From assembly GCA_009746045.1 (NCBI GenBank), contig RPFO01000313.1, positions 60,001 to 124,000 of the forward strand: a stretch of DNA of 64,000 nt. Direction: 5' to 3'. The position numbers and the translations under genes are program-made. Shown piece by piece: positions 8,374 to 18,031 of this stretch. A model generated the notes under the pieces. That model searched no databases. It worked only from the letters and a program-made list of their open reading frames with translations, and was not told the origin of the DNA. Each line of letters opens with the position of its first letter. Position 1 is the stretch's first letter. This DNA is from Mesostigma viride. Taxonomy: Eukaryota; Streptophyta; Mesostigmatophyceae; Mesostigmatales; Mesostigmataceae.

Positions 8374-9627
8374 TTGCATGACTGTTCTATTGGGGACGCC
8401 GCGCTTGATGTCACAACGTGGCTGAAAGGGTGCATCCACCGCGACTTTGGCCGGTGGGTGAAATCGATGGACGCATTTCCGAAGAAGCCAGCCGCGGGCC
8501 ACACCCATGGCGCGGGCATGGGCGTGGGCGCGGGCGGGGGCGGGGGCGGGGGAGAAGGCGCGGGTGCGGGCGCGGGCGCCACCCAAGGCGCGGGCGCGGG
8601 CGCGGGCCCGGGCGGGCGGGGGCGGGGGCGCGGGCGCGGGCGCGGGCCCGGGCGGGGGCGGGGGCGGGGGCGCAGGCGCCGGCGCGGGTGCGGGCGCGGG
8701 CGCCACCCAAGGCGCGGGCGCGGGCGCGGGCCCGGGCGGGGCGGGGGCGGGGGCGCGGGCGCGGGCCCAGGCGGGGGCGGGGGCGGGGGCGCAGGCGCGG
8801 GCGCGGGTGCGCGCGCGGGCGCGGGCGGGGGTGGGGGCGCAGGCGCCGGCGCGGGTGCGGGCGCGGGCGCCACCGCCGACTTGGATGATGAGCCAGCAAC
8901 CGAAGCCGAGAGGGAGAGGCGCCGCTCTTCGAAGGTGTTCGATCTCGAAGTGTTTTGGGGGCTGGATATGACCGTGTATGTCCGCTGGCGCCTAGCCGCA
9001 TCGGAGACGTTGGTAAATGCACCGGTGAACAAGTGGCAGCCCACAGGGCCTAATGGCGAGGCTTGTGACGGGGTCACGCCCATTGGGTACACCCCGCAGG
9101 GAGATCCTGTCTATGGGTGCCTCCTCATAGAGCGTGGCAAGGCCCCCAAAGGAAGTCCTGGTCTAGTGCCGCTTTTTGAATGGGACGAGGGCGGTGCCAG
9201 GAGATGTACATGCGCTAGCCTTCACAGCCTTTTTCCCGACATCGTCGCCGCTGAGAAGCAGCAGTTGCTGGACGGATGGATTGAGCAGGTGCCAAAGTCC
9301 GTGGAGGATGTGCGTGCCAACAACGAGAATCTGTTCGACATCATGGAGCAAAAGCTCAAAGAGAAGCGTGAACTGCAAGCGAACAAGGCGGTACCCATAC
9401 CGATGCGATCTGCAGGCGACCAGTCAGCTGCGCGGGCAACACGAGCACTGAGGCTGCCCATAAAACAAGTCATCTCACACGTCGCTCGCCCTGCCCGCGA
9501 GATTCAAGCGCAGATCAACCGCGCATGTGCGCCCGCTGCGCGAGGGAGCACATCAACGGCAACGCCCGCTTTGCGCACACTGATTTCCGGCAGGCACACC
9601 TTCAAGGTGAATGGAAGCCTCATATGA
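8374..9627 (+). CDS. Uncharacterised ORF with long Gly-Ala repeat
   Basis: Frame open for 417 codons; the first in-frame ATG is at 8467, but the preceding residues (DVTTWLKGCIHRDFGRWVKS) look like real protein, so an upstream exon is likely. Residues from about 46 to 167 are a Gly-Ala repeat encoded by GGGCGC-type DNA. The C-terminal ~250 residues are ordinary: a Trp/Tyr-rich segment (FWGLDMTVYVRWRL), a Cys pair (RRCTCASL), and a charged helix (about NENLFDIMEQKLKEKRELQ). No known domain is recognised. It may belong with the ORF at 7510 as parts of one gene or element, but no splice sites were proven. Confidence 0.4.
   Translation: MHDCSIGDAALDVTTWLKGCIHRDFGRWVKSMDAFPKKPAAGHTHGAGMGVGAGGGGGGGEGAGAGAGATQGAGAGAGPGGRGRGRGRGRGPGRGRGRGRRRRRGCGRGRHPRRGRGRGPGRGGGGGAGAGPGGGGGGGAGAGAGARAGAGGGGGAGAGAGAGAGATADLDDEPATEAERERRRSSKVFDLEVFWGLDMTVYVRWRLAASETLVNAPVNKWQPTGPNGEACDGVTPIGYTPQGDPVYGCLLIERGKAPKGSPGLVPLFEWDEGGARRCTCASLHSLFPDIVAAEKQQLLDGWIEQVPKSVEDVRANNENLFDIMEQKLKEKRELQANKAVPIPMRSAGDQSAARATRALRLPIKQVISHVARPAREIQAQINRACAPAARGSTSTATPALRTLISGRHTFKVNGSLI
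8512..8878. repeat. GGGCGC-type GC-rich repeat
   Basis: About 365 bases that are almost wholly G and C, built from GGGCGC and GGGGGC units, with two longer internal duplications (GGCGCCACCCAAGGCGCGGG at about 8575 and 8697, and again near its end). Open in several frames on both strands. Confidence 0.9.
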
Positions 9628-9769
9628 CGCGGCGACCTTCTCGTTGTTAAGCGGCCAGCCGTCACCTGCGGGCAGGGAATGCCGTGGGCACCACACATGC
9701 TGGTGAAGGTCCTTGATCTGGAAGTTCGATCGCACGGAGCGTGACAGCATTGTCGCCTCTCCTTACTAC

Positions 9770-9909
9770 GAGTTGTGCTCCCGATTAGCATCTAAGTTGT
9801 GCCTGGGCACCGACTAGCATCTAGACACCAATCTTTGATGCCCACCTGACTAGGCGCCCAGGCCGGCGACTACCGGCCAGCGGATAGATGCCACTCGGGA
9901 GCACAACTC
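9770..9909. mobile_element. 140-bp MITE with TAC target duplication
   Basis: Starts GAGTTGTGCTCCCGA and ends with its inverse (TCGGGAGCACAACTC). TAC flanks both sides (9767-9769 and 9910-9912). Inner parts (CTAGCATCTAGAC and others) extend the inverted repeat imperfectly. A 3-bp duplication suits the PIF/Harbinger superfamily, but the target is not the usual TWA. Confidence 0.65.
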
Positions 9910-9924
9910 TACGCACCGTCGTGG

Positions 9925-10122
9925 ATGGGCCAGTTTTCTAGAGTGACATTAGGTGGCGGCAGCGCAGGGATGACGGTCCCCATTTCTGATGTACACCTGC
10001 AGCACTGGACAGTGGGCGGTACGGCAGAGGTGCACCAGCCTGAGCTGATCAGTACCGGCAAACTGTCAGCTGCCACGGTGGCGGCGTTGAAAGAGCACAT
10101 TGGCGTTGAAAGCGCAGATTGA
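9925..10122 (+). CDS. Short uncharacterised ORF right of the MITE
   Basis: 65 codons (MGQFSRVTLGGGSAG...ATVAALKEHIG), protein-like with a mixed composition. No family is recognised. It may be an exon of the same gene as the neighbouring ORFs. Confidence 0.25.
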   Translation: MGQFSRVTLGGGSAGMTVPISDVHLQHWTVGGTAEVHQPELISTGKLSAATVAALKEHIGVESAD

Positions 10123-10221
10123 CTTTGAGAATTACAAGACTGCCATCGCCGCCAGGGCAGCAGCAAAGGATGACTGCAACATGCCTACTTTGCCGAGCAT
10201 GGAGCACGTGCGCTTATCGGG

Positions 10222-10698
10222 ATGCGCCTGTGTGCCCTGTTTCCGGGGACAGCGAGGAAGAGGGAGCGCTTCCATGGCTGGGTCACTAAGGTTCAGGAAA
10301 GGGGAGGTCACCTGCTCATCGAGGCGATGTGGGCTGATGGGCAGTATGAGGACTATCATGCCCTGGCGGAGGTGACGCAGTTCGTGTGCGGCTGCCCACA
10401 CCCAGTCGAGGCATTTGGCCGCGCTCGCTTCTTTCCACAGGAGGCTGGCACCGTGAACGCAGGTGATGGCACCCACATGGACGATGCCGTCCCTGCTGTG
10501 CACAGTGACAGTGAAGGCGGGGAGGAGGAGGAAGAGGGAGAGGAAGAGGGGGAGGAAGAGGGGGAGGAGGAGCGGGAGGAGGAGGGAGAGGGGGAGGGAG
10601 AGGGGGAGGGAGAATGGGAGGGGGAGGGGGAGGAGGAAGAGGGAGAGGGAGAGGGAGAGGAGGATGCGGAATGGGAGCCGGGGATGACTGGTAGATGA
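10222..10698 (+). CDS. Uncharacterised ORF with acidic Glu-Gly tail
   Basis: 158 codons from an ATG. Residues 1-95 are ordinary (GWVTKVQERGGHLLIEAMWADGQYEDYHALAEV reads like a small beta-rich Tudor- or chromo-like fold, though this is only an impression). Residues from about 98 to 150 are Glu/Gly runs encoded by the homopurine tract. Such acidic tails also end the likely transposase genes at 17691 and 54026. Function unknown. Confidence 0.35.
   Translation: MRLCALFPGTARKRERFHGWVTKVQERGGHLLIEAMWADGQYEDYHALAEVTQFVCGCPHPVEAFGRARFFPQEAGTVNAGDGTHMDDAVPAVHSDSEGGEEEEEGEEEGEEEGEEEREEEGEGEGEGEGEWEGEGEEEEGEGEGEEDAEWEPGMTGR
10516..10668. repeat. Homopurine (GGGAGGA-type) tract
   Basis: About 150 bases of nearly uninterrupted A/G on the + strand, made of GGGAGGA and GAGGAAGAG units. 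Confidence 0.9.
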
Positions 10699-11120
10699 GA
10701 CAGTGCCATCTACCGGCGCATGGAATGAAGTGGTACACAAGTTTACTCATGGTTATCGGCAAGTAGAGCATGCACGCCTGGCCTAGTTGCATTTAAATCA
10801 ATGAGTTGAGTTTGGAGAGGCTGCATTTTGCTTGGATGAAGAATGTGTTAGCATGGCCAAACGTTTATGGCTTGTAGCCAAATCCTCTTGGGGTATGCAG
10901 TGTACTAGCGGTGTGCAATTGCGAGGATTCCTGTCTTGTAGCGATGTACATGGCCTCTCACCCTGCAGCCTGGTGGATGTGTTGGCATGCAGCCACCCAT
11001 CATTGGTCATCCGATCTGGTGTGATTTGCATTTGCACACCTTGTTGGCCGTGATTTAATATTGTCTTGTTATTTTTAATGTGTATATGCGAAAAGAGGCA
11101 TAATAATATGCTCATATATA
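10699..11120. other. No feature recognised
   Basis: AT-richer DNA than its left neighbour. ORFs are under 110 codons and unprotein-like. Confidence 0.5.
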
Positions 11121-11686
11121 GTGCTAGCAAATGTCACTACCTTTACCTATGCCTGACCTTACAAGTTGAGGATGGTCTAATATAGTGGCAAACAGGTTAT
11201 TTACAACAATTCACAGTTTTCTGACATAGTTTGAGGCAACTATACTTACCGAAATGCTTGAAAAAGGCAAAAATTGCACCATTTATTCTAGCAAACGTCA
11301 CTATTTTGAGATCAAACTGGGCCCAAACTTGGCCCATGGTCTAATCTAGTGGTGTTTAGGTTGCTTCCAACATTTCATAGCTTTCTGACATAGTTTGATA
11401 TTGTTTAGTAGCTTGCACTGAGCAAAATGCTTGAAAATGGCAAAAAATGCAGTATTTATGCTAGCAAACGTCACTATTTTGAGTTCAGATTGACCCCAAA
11501 CTTTGTGCATGGTCTATTCTAGTGGTAATTAGGTTGCTTGCAAATATCCATGATGGTTTGACGTGATTTAGTACTGTTTCCTATGTATTACTATTTAATT
11601 TAATTAAAAATGACAAAAATGTACCTTTATTGCTAGCAAATGTCACCAAGATGACGTCCGATCGATACCAAACTTTGTACGAGGTC
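11121..11686. repeat. ~172-bp tandem repeat, about 3.3 copies
   Basis: The phrase GCTAGCAAAYGTCACTA recurs at about 11122, 11289, 11461 and 11633, followed each time by CAAACTT...GGTCTA-type sequence and a CTGACATAGTTTGA-like block. Copies are diverged. The array stops exactly where the LTR element at 11687 begins, so that element was probably inserted into it. Confidence 0.75.
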
Positions 11687-12472
11687 TGTCAGAGTATGTT
11701 TATACCTGGCTGCCCTACCTAGCTTTTAGGCCCTTGCCTGAATTGAGGGGGGAGAGACTGTTTGCCCTACCTGCGTAGTGTCTTCACTTTAGGCATTGTG
11801 CAAGGGGGGTGTCAGAGGTGAATTTCACCCTGTGTGCCCAACTGCCTGTTTACATTTGTAGTGTCTGGCCATCATGTTGTAAACGGAGGTATTAGGGTTG
11901 CGTCCCTAACAATCGCACCCGCCTGCCGTCTTTCTGGCCGATAATTAAATAGGCTTGGTAGGGCCCGCCGTGAGCTTTCCGGCACAACTTACAGCACTGA
12001 ATATAGTGCAGTATAGCAAAAGTTATGCAGTGCCGAAGTTGTAATTCCGGCACAATACTTTGCGTACCTTAGGTGCCGACGGTACTATCCTCGGCCGAAT
12101 ATTCCGTGTTGGATATTTCGTATGACTGAATCCAGTTCTAGATGCATTGTATGCCGTGTTAGTTGCTTGACGTCTGGCGTTCTCCTAATCGTCAATTGTA
12201 TAATCGACAGCTGGCAACTTGTGCAGAATATTCTAGAACGTGCACCGCTGCCCCAATGTGCCTTGATAAGGAAGTGACACACCTACGTTGCACTTACCTT
12301 GCAGTCCGAGCCCAGTGTGGCTATGGATGCTATGGTCCCCACCCGGGAACCGCACCATGGCTTTGGCGGTGAAACGGTGGCAGTCCGTAACCTAAATATG
12401 CAATGAATAAACTGATTATCAATTGTCTCAATCAGTCTTGACGACCAAGGAATTATATGAAAATTTCTGACA
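11687..12472 (+). repeat. 5' LTR of the short LTR element
   Basis: 786 bp. Inside it, at about 11804-11820, lies a second CAAGGGGGG-TGTCAGAGG, i.e. an internal polypurine-tract/LTR-start motif, suggesting the LTR grew by a tandem event at its 5' edge. Confidence 0.85.
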
Positions 12473-13243
12473 CAAAGCCACTACAGAATTCACCCTATGG
12501 ACGTCAATTAGCGAGACCCGCCTGAAAATGGCGAGAGACGTAATGTATTTCATGCATTATTATGGTTCGGAAGTTCGCGGCCGTGAGTCGCGTAATATTT
12601 GCTGGTCAGGCGTCTTGTTAAAGTCCTGCTGGCCAGCGCGTTTCCTGGAACCAGTCGCGGCTGGAGTCGCGGAAGTTTATATAAAACAATTTCCAGACTA
12701 TTTCACATGTCGTCAGGCGTCGTTGGTTGAAGCCGGAGCCATATAATGAGCTCAGGTTCAAATCCTGCGGCCGGCGATGTCGCGAGCTAATTTTTTGTTT
12801 TTTTTTTCGGGCAACGCAGCGTGGAGCTGCGAATTTTTGTGCCGGAACCTGTCACTGGCCTATGCCAGTATGGGGAGTATGTGGTCGGTTGACCGGACGT
12901 TCATCGCGGGATTAATAAGACGTGCATAGTCCACGCAGATGCCCAATGCGAAAACGAGGGGATCAGACCGAGAGTAGGCGTTCAGGCCGGGAGCAACTTT
13001 TTGCACCGAGTATCGCCGCCATTACCACCTGCACGATCAAAGTGCTATACTCCACCAAGACCAAGAATTCTTTGCTGCTTCATCGAGCCAAGTTCAGCAA
13101 TGCATCCAAGACGACATCAACTTTTATGCTGCGTTTTTTCCAGGAATGGTTTGGCCGTGGCCCTTGCCACGAGCAATGTGTTTTCTTCCCCGTGCTGAAA
13201 GCAATGGTAGCACTGTTTTGACGGGCTAGCCACGTAAGGGGGG
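12473..13243. other. Interior of the short LTR element
   Basis: ORFs of up to 99 codons (12922-13221) lack known motifs. There is no zinc knuckle, protease, RT or integrase motif. No clear primer-binding site follows the 5' LTR. Confidence 0.55.
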
Positions 13244-14029
13244 TGTCAGAGTATGTTTATACCTGGCTGCCCTACCTAGCTTTTAGGCCCTTGCCTGAAT
13301 TGAGGGGGGAGAGACTGTTTGCCCTACCTGCGTAGTGTCTTCACTTTAGGCATTGTGCAAGGGGGGTGTCAGAGGTGAATTTCACCCTGTGTGCCCAACT
13401 GCCTGTTTACATTTGTAGTGTCTGGCCATCATGTTGTAAACGGAGGTATTAGGGTTGCGTCCCTAACAATCGCACCCGCCTGCCGTCTTTCTGGCCGATA
13501 ATTAAATAGGCTTGGTAGGGCCCGCCGTGAGCTTTCCGGCACAACTTACAGCACTGAATATAGTGCAGTATAGCAAAAGTTATGCAGTGCCGAAGTTGTA
13601 ATTCCGGCACAATACTTTGCGTACCTTAGGTGCCGACGGTACTATCCTCGGCCGAATATTCCGTGTTGGATATTTCGTATGACTGAATCCAGTTCTAGAT
13701 GCATTGTATGCCGTGTTAGTTGCTTGACGTCTGGCGTTCTCCTAATCGTCAATTGTATAATCGACAGCTGGCAACTTGTGCAGAATATTCTAGAACGTGC
13801 ACCGCTGCCCCAATGTGCCTTGATAAGGAAGTGACACACCTACGTTGCACTTACCTTGCAGTCCGAGCCCAGTGTGGCTATGGATGCTATGGTCCCCACC
13901 CGGGAACCGCACCATGGCTTTGGCGGTGAAACGGTGGCAGTCCGTAACCTAAATATGCAATGAATAAACTGATTATCAATTGTCTCGATCAGTCTTGACG
14001 ACCAAGGAATTATATGAAAATTTCTGACA
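13244..14029 (+). repeat. 3' LTR of the short LTR element
   Basis: Near-identical to 11687-12472. It ends CTGACA and is followed directly by the truncated inverted copia gag. Confidence 0.85.
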
Positions 14030-14425
14030 AAAAGTGGTCCTTAAAAGGGATCCACAGCGTCCAATCTGAGCCGGTAAAAACCTTAACCCCACGAACCTCC
14101 TTCAAGAGCTCCTTGCCAGCCACAAAGGAGGCGCGGGCAGGGCGCTCCCCCGCCGTACCGCGGCTCAAACCACCACCAGCAACAGCCAGAACCTCAGCGT
14201 CGGGAGCACCGAGGGCGACGTCTTCGTCACCACCAGGCGGGTGCAAGGCCAGGGCAGCCAGCCCAGCTGCGGCGTCAAAAAATACTTCGCCTGGGAGAAT
14301 CGAATCGGTAAGGGAGACGGACGATGCAGTCAAAGCGGCCAGACCGGTGGCGTCGTCGGCATCAAAATTGTTGCTGCCAGCAGCGCGATTCGCGGAGGCG
14401 ACCTGGCTGCGAGTGCCGGAAGCCA
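14030..14425 (-). pseudogene. Truncated copia gag, N-terminal part
   Basis: Reads from the ATG (codon 14423-14425) MASGTRSQVASANRAAG... and is colinear with C's gag up to TLWIPFKDHF, then ends in LTR sequence of the neighbour. No capsid core, protease or pol remains. Confidence 0.8.
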
Positions 14426-14673
14426 TTCCAGCAAAAAAACAGCAGAAAACTCCTAAAAACAAGGTAACGTTGATCAAGAGACTCCGGCCAGGAATCGAAC
14501 AGAGCACCTTTCGTATATCGCGCCAGACGGGAATCAAACCTCCGCCTACGCTGTCGTCATGCAAATCTTGCCGAAATACACAACTCTAAAGTCGTACGCG
14601 AGCAGAGCCTCGGGAAACGACTTTTACCAGCGGTTAGCAGGTCAAAAGGCGTGCGAACCGCACTCCGATGCCA

Positions 14674-15105
14674 TGTTAGGAGTGAGAAAACAATGTTTGC
14701 CACAAAGTTTTACTTTACTTCACTCGGATAAAAAATAAGTCTCAGTCGGCAGCTGGCCGGCTGCTAGTTACACCACAGGAGTGTGTGAGGTGTGAGGTAA
14801 TGAGAGAGCAAACAAGGTGCGTAGCTTCGCCTTTTAAACAATTCCAGGCTCAGCTACTGGGTAACAGTTATGATCTACCTACAACGTGGCCACACCAAAA
14901 CCGGGTCTTTTCTGACTGTGTGGCAGTTACAATCATAACGTGATCTCAAGCCAACCATTCATGACCAAAGTTCAAGGTCAGTCACAGAATGACTGGGTCA
15001 CTTGGAACAGAACTTAAACATGCGGCACATGCCCGTCCATGCAGTCCAGAGCTAGCACTAAACTATAAGTACTAGTTTCAGGCAGGTGTGTCGATACTTC
15101 TGACA
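14674..15105 (-). repeat. LTR of the inverted copia fragment
   Basis: 432 bp, inverse-oriented match to 15309-15742 and 49242-49676, with more differences than those two show to each other. Confidence 0.85.
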
Positions 15106-15308
15106 GTATATAAGGTGCTATAGTTAGACTCTGGGCTATTTTCAATGTAATTAAAATTATAAGAGCAATTTTTATAATACTATCGATGATTTTAGACTCT
15201 AGCTCGAAATTTAGAGGAACAAGACAGACAGCTGCTTTACACACTTTAAGCCCAGCTACATATTTTTTATTGCTTAGAAACGTTAAATCCCCACTACCTG
15301 CATCTTAT
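15106..15308. other. 203-bp spacer between two head-to-head copia LTRs
   Basis: AT-rich unique sequence (GTATATAAGG...CTGCATCTTAT). Both LTRs start at its edges and point away from it. Confidence 0.7.
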
Positions 15309-15742
15309 TGTCAGAAGTATCGACACACCTGCCTGAAACTAGTACTTATAGTTTAGTGCTAGCTCTGGACTGCATGGACGGGCATGTGCCGCATGTTTAA
15401 GTTCTGTTCCATAAGTGACCCAGTCAATTCTGTGACTGACCTTGAACTTTGGTTGTGAATGGTTGGCTTGAGATCACGTTATGATTGTAACTGCCACACA
15501 GTCAGAAAAGACCCGGTTTTGGTGTGGCCACGTTGTAGGGAGATCATAACTGCTACCCAGTAGCTGAGCCTGGAATTGTTTAAAAGGCGAAGCTACGCAC
15601 AATGTTTGCTCTCTCAGTACCTCACACCTCACACACTCCTGTGGTGGAACTAGCAGCCGGCCAGCTGCCGACTGAGACTTATTTTTATCTGAGTGAAATA
15701 AAGTAAAACTTTGTGGCAAACATTGTTTTCTCACTACTAACA
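15309..15742 (+). repeat. 5' LTR of copia C
   Basis: 434 bp, TG...CA. Contains TTTAAAAGGCGAAG (about 15580, TATA-like) and AAATAAAG (about 15698, polyadenylation-like). Confidence 0.9.
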
Positions 15743-15758
15743 TGGCATCGGAGTGCGG
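15743..15758 (+). promoter_or_regulatory. Primer-binding site of copia C
   Basis: TGGCATCGGAGTGCGG directly follows the LTR. It resembles the TGGTATCAGAGC site used with initiator Met-tRNA in many plant copia elements, with changes. Confidence 0.6.
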
Positions 15759-15993
15759 TTCGCACGCCTTTCGACCTGCTTACCGCTGGTAAAAGTCGTT
15801 TCCCGAGGCTCTGCTCGCGGTTGACTTTAGATTTGTGTATTTCGGCGAGATTTGCATGACGACAGCGTAGGCGGAGGTTTGATTCCCGTCTGGCGCGGAA
15901 TACAAAAGGTGCTTGGTTCCAGTCGATTCCTGGCCGGAATCTCTTGGTCAACGTTACCTTTTTTTCGGAGTTTTCTGCTGTTTTTTTGCTGGA

Positions 15994-16742
15994 ATGGCTT
16001 CCGGCACTCGCAGCCAGGTCGCTTCAGCGGGTCGCGCTCCTGGCAGTAACGATTTTGATGCCGACGACGCTGCCGGTCTTGCCGCTTTGACTGCATCATC
16101 CGTAATTCTTACGGATTCGGGTCTCCCAGGCGAAGTATTTTTTGACGCAGCAGCTGGGCTGGCTGCCCTGGCTTTGCACCCGCCAGGTGGTGACGAGGAC
16201 GCCGCCCTCGGTGCTCCCGACGGTGAGAATCCGGCGGTTGACGGTGGTGGTTTGAGCCGCGGTACGGCGGGGGGGGGGCCCGCCCGAGCCTCCTTTGTGG
16301 CTTGCAAGGAGCTTTTGAAGGATGTTCGTGGGGTCAAGGTTTTTACCGGCTCAGATTGGACGCTGTGGATCCCTTTTAAGGACCACTTTTTGGGCCTTGT
16401 TTCCCTTTATGCTGGCCTCCTTGGAGTGCTGGCAGGTGTTGTCCAGCACGTGCAACTGGATCGGCTCCTTTACGTTGCCTTGTTGGCCGTCGTCGATGGG
16501 CCTGCGCGTGCCTTGATGCAGACGCTCCCCCTGGATCGTCGCCTGGGCAGTCTGGCCATCACCAAGCTCATCCAGGTCTATGAGCATGGCAAGCTCACCA
16601 AGTCCATGCGTCTGGACTTGTGGAAACAAATGGCCCAACTTCGTCAAACTGCTCGCGAGACTGTGGAGCCGTATGTAAACCGCTCGGAACTGCTGTACGC
16701 CAAGCTCCAGGCTGCAGGCATTACGTTCCCAGTCGCTGCCTT
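15994..16742 (+). pseudogene. Copia C gag, N-terminal part
   Basis: Starts at ATG (MASGTRSQVAS...). The N-terminus is Ala/Gly/Asp-rich to about residue 110. A copia-type capsid region follows (VKVFTGSDWTLWIPFKDHF, then LARAL-like helices, VYEHGKLTKSMRLDLWKQMAQLRQ and a YVNRSELLYAKLQAAG helix), matching the UBN2/'gag-polypeptide of LTR copia-type' pattern. The frame is cut after codon GCC by the DNA transposon starting at 16743 and resumes at 23587 (FIASVLSGL...). Insert plus duplication is 6846 bp, a multiple of three, and the sense frame is regained only beyond the insert. Confidence 0.85.
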
Positions 16743-17000
16743 CACCGGGAAGGGGTCTGTGACATTTTGTGATATTTTTTTATCACAAAATGTCACTTTT
16801 GTGACATTTTGTGATAAAAAAATGATAAAACGTGACAAAATGTGACAAAATGTGATAAAACTGTGACAAATTGTGATCGAGACATGTCATGATTGTGACA
16901 AAACGTGACAAACGTGATAAAACCAGCATATTTTGTGATAACGTCACTATCACAAAATGTCAAAGTGTCACAAAATGTCACAAACTCACAGAAAAACAAA
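16743..17000. repeat. Left subterminal repeat array of the 6.8-kb transposon
   Basis: About a dozen direct and inverted copies of TGTGACAAAATGTGATAAAA-like units. Likely transposase-binding array. Confidence 0.75.
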
Positions 17001-17690
17001 ATGTGACAAGGTGATAAATCACAACCACTCAGGGGAAGTGATATATCACAAAGCACGCATAATGCACATCCGCAGCAAGGAAGTGCGTGCCGCAGCAGAG
17101 ACGGAGAAGGAAAAGGCCAAGGTGGGACACGACAAGGTGGCAATGCCAGGAGAGACAACACGTGCAGCGGTACGGGGCAAGCGTACTGAAAGGAACTGAC
17201 AAAACAAGCTGGAAACACTCTCAGGTGCATGATAAAATGCACCACAATGTCATGAGCCGTGGGAGACATGGTTTATTGCAAAAATATCGACTGGGATGTT
17301 AAGAAAAACACCAATATTGAACATTCAGGGCAATGATCATCACGGTCATCAAGTGTCAACCTCCGACCCATCGCTGGCCAAGCATCCATCATGCTGATCA
17401 AAGGTAAAATCGTCAATATCTACACTGAATCACAACACTGCATCATGCATCCATTGCTCTGAGCTCACAACACTAGTATGATAAAATGGCAACGGGGAGT
17501 GAACATATTCAGATGGCATGCAACAACCCGATGAAATGGCACAACTGATCAAATACGAACACAAACTGTATTGATACACACACAAGGAACGGTGCACTCA
17601 AGCATGGCTGTGGGTGGTGTGCAAAATGGACACCCACAATCATCTCACAAATGCAATATAAAATCTGTTGACCGAGAAGTACAACGGGGC

Positions 17691-17783
17691 TCAACAGTCC
17701 TCGTCATCAAAGTCATCATCCTCATCATCACCGAAACCATCACGAGGGCTGTCCCAGCCACCATTGCTGAAGTAACTGGATGA
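17691..17783 (-). CDS. Putative last exon of a transposon gene, acidic C-terminus
   Basis: On the minus strand, 31 codons including the stop read SSSYFSNGGWDSPRDG followed by an Asp/Glu run ending in EDC-stop. It is preceded by a TTGTTTCTAGAGAG acceptor-like sequence. Composition matches the acidic end of the ORF at 54026-55114. Splice choice is inferred. Confidence 0.4.
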   Translation of the reverse strand, partial: SSSYFSNGGWDSPRDGFGDDEDDDFDDEDC

Positions 17784-17853
17784 CTCTCTAGAAACAATCA
17801 CAGGACACTGTCGAGTGCTACGGCAATGTGACCATTGAAGGCTCAGAGCCTAC

Positions 17854-17931
17854 AAAATCTGCATCCGCATGTGGCCTCTCGCCGTGTTGGACTGACGGAT
17901 GTGCCCGGCCCGACTGTGTTAGGTATATTGC
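17854..17931 (-). CDS. Putative internal exon of the same transposon gene
   Basis: 78 bp bounded by a TTGCATGCAG acceptor and a GTAGGC donor. A ~70-bp GT-AG intron separates it from the exon at 17691-17783, and phases agree if the intron ends at 17784. Encodes AIYLTQSGRAHPSVQHG-type sequence without a known motif. Confidence 0.3.
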
Positions 17932-18031
17932 CTGCATGCAAGACAAAAATACATCATCCGGCAAAGCACGCATCGGTACACACAAAAATTTGTTAGTGAG
18001 ATGAACGCTACGCGCTGGACGTGCCAACAAC

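Larger units (their letters stand above)
11687..14029 (+). mobile_element. Short non-autonomous LTR retrotransposon (TRIM/LARD-like)
   Basis: Two 786-bp LTRs (11687-12472 and 13244-14029), TGTCAGAGTATG...TTTCTGACA, with about one difference, surround a 771-bp interior without recognisable gag or pol. A polypurine tract (AAGGGGGG, 13236-13243) directly precedes the 3' LTR. It is the same tract-plus-LTR start (TAAGGGGGG-TGTCAG) as in copia element C, so C-type enzymes could mobilise it. The flanks (AGGTC and AAAAG) do not match; the right side abuts a truncated copia fragment, so one end was probably rearranged. Confidence 0.8.
14030..15105 (-). mobile_element. Truncated inverted copia fragment: 5' LTR, leader and gag start
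   Basis: Inverse of 15309-16390 of element C: LTR (14674-15105), the same TGGCATCGGAGTGCGG primer-site region, a leader and the gag N-terminus. It breaks off at 14030, where the short LTR element's 3' LTR begins. Many small differences from C show it is a separate, older or independently evolving copy. Confidence 0.85.

Noticed and set aside
8358-9092. Pro-Ala-rich minus-strand ORF
   Set aside because: Antisense shadow of the GGGCGC repeat.
15309-15742. Solo LTRs for the copia LTR copies
   Set aside because: Primer site and gag follow 15309-15742, and the polypurine tract precedes 49242, so they are the 5' and 3' LTRs of one split element.
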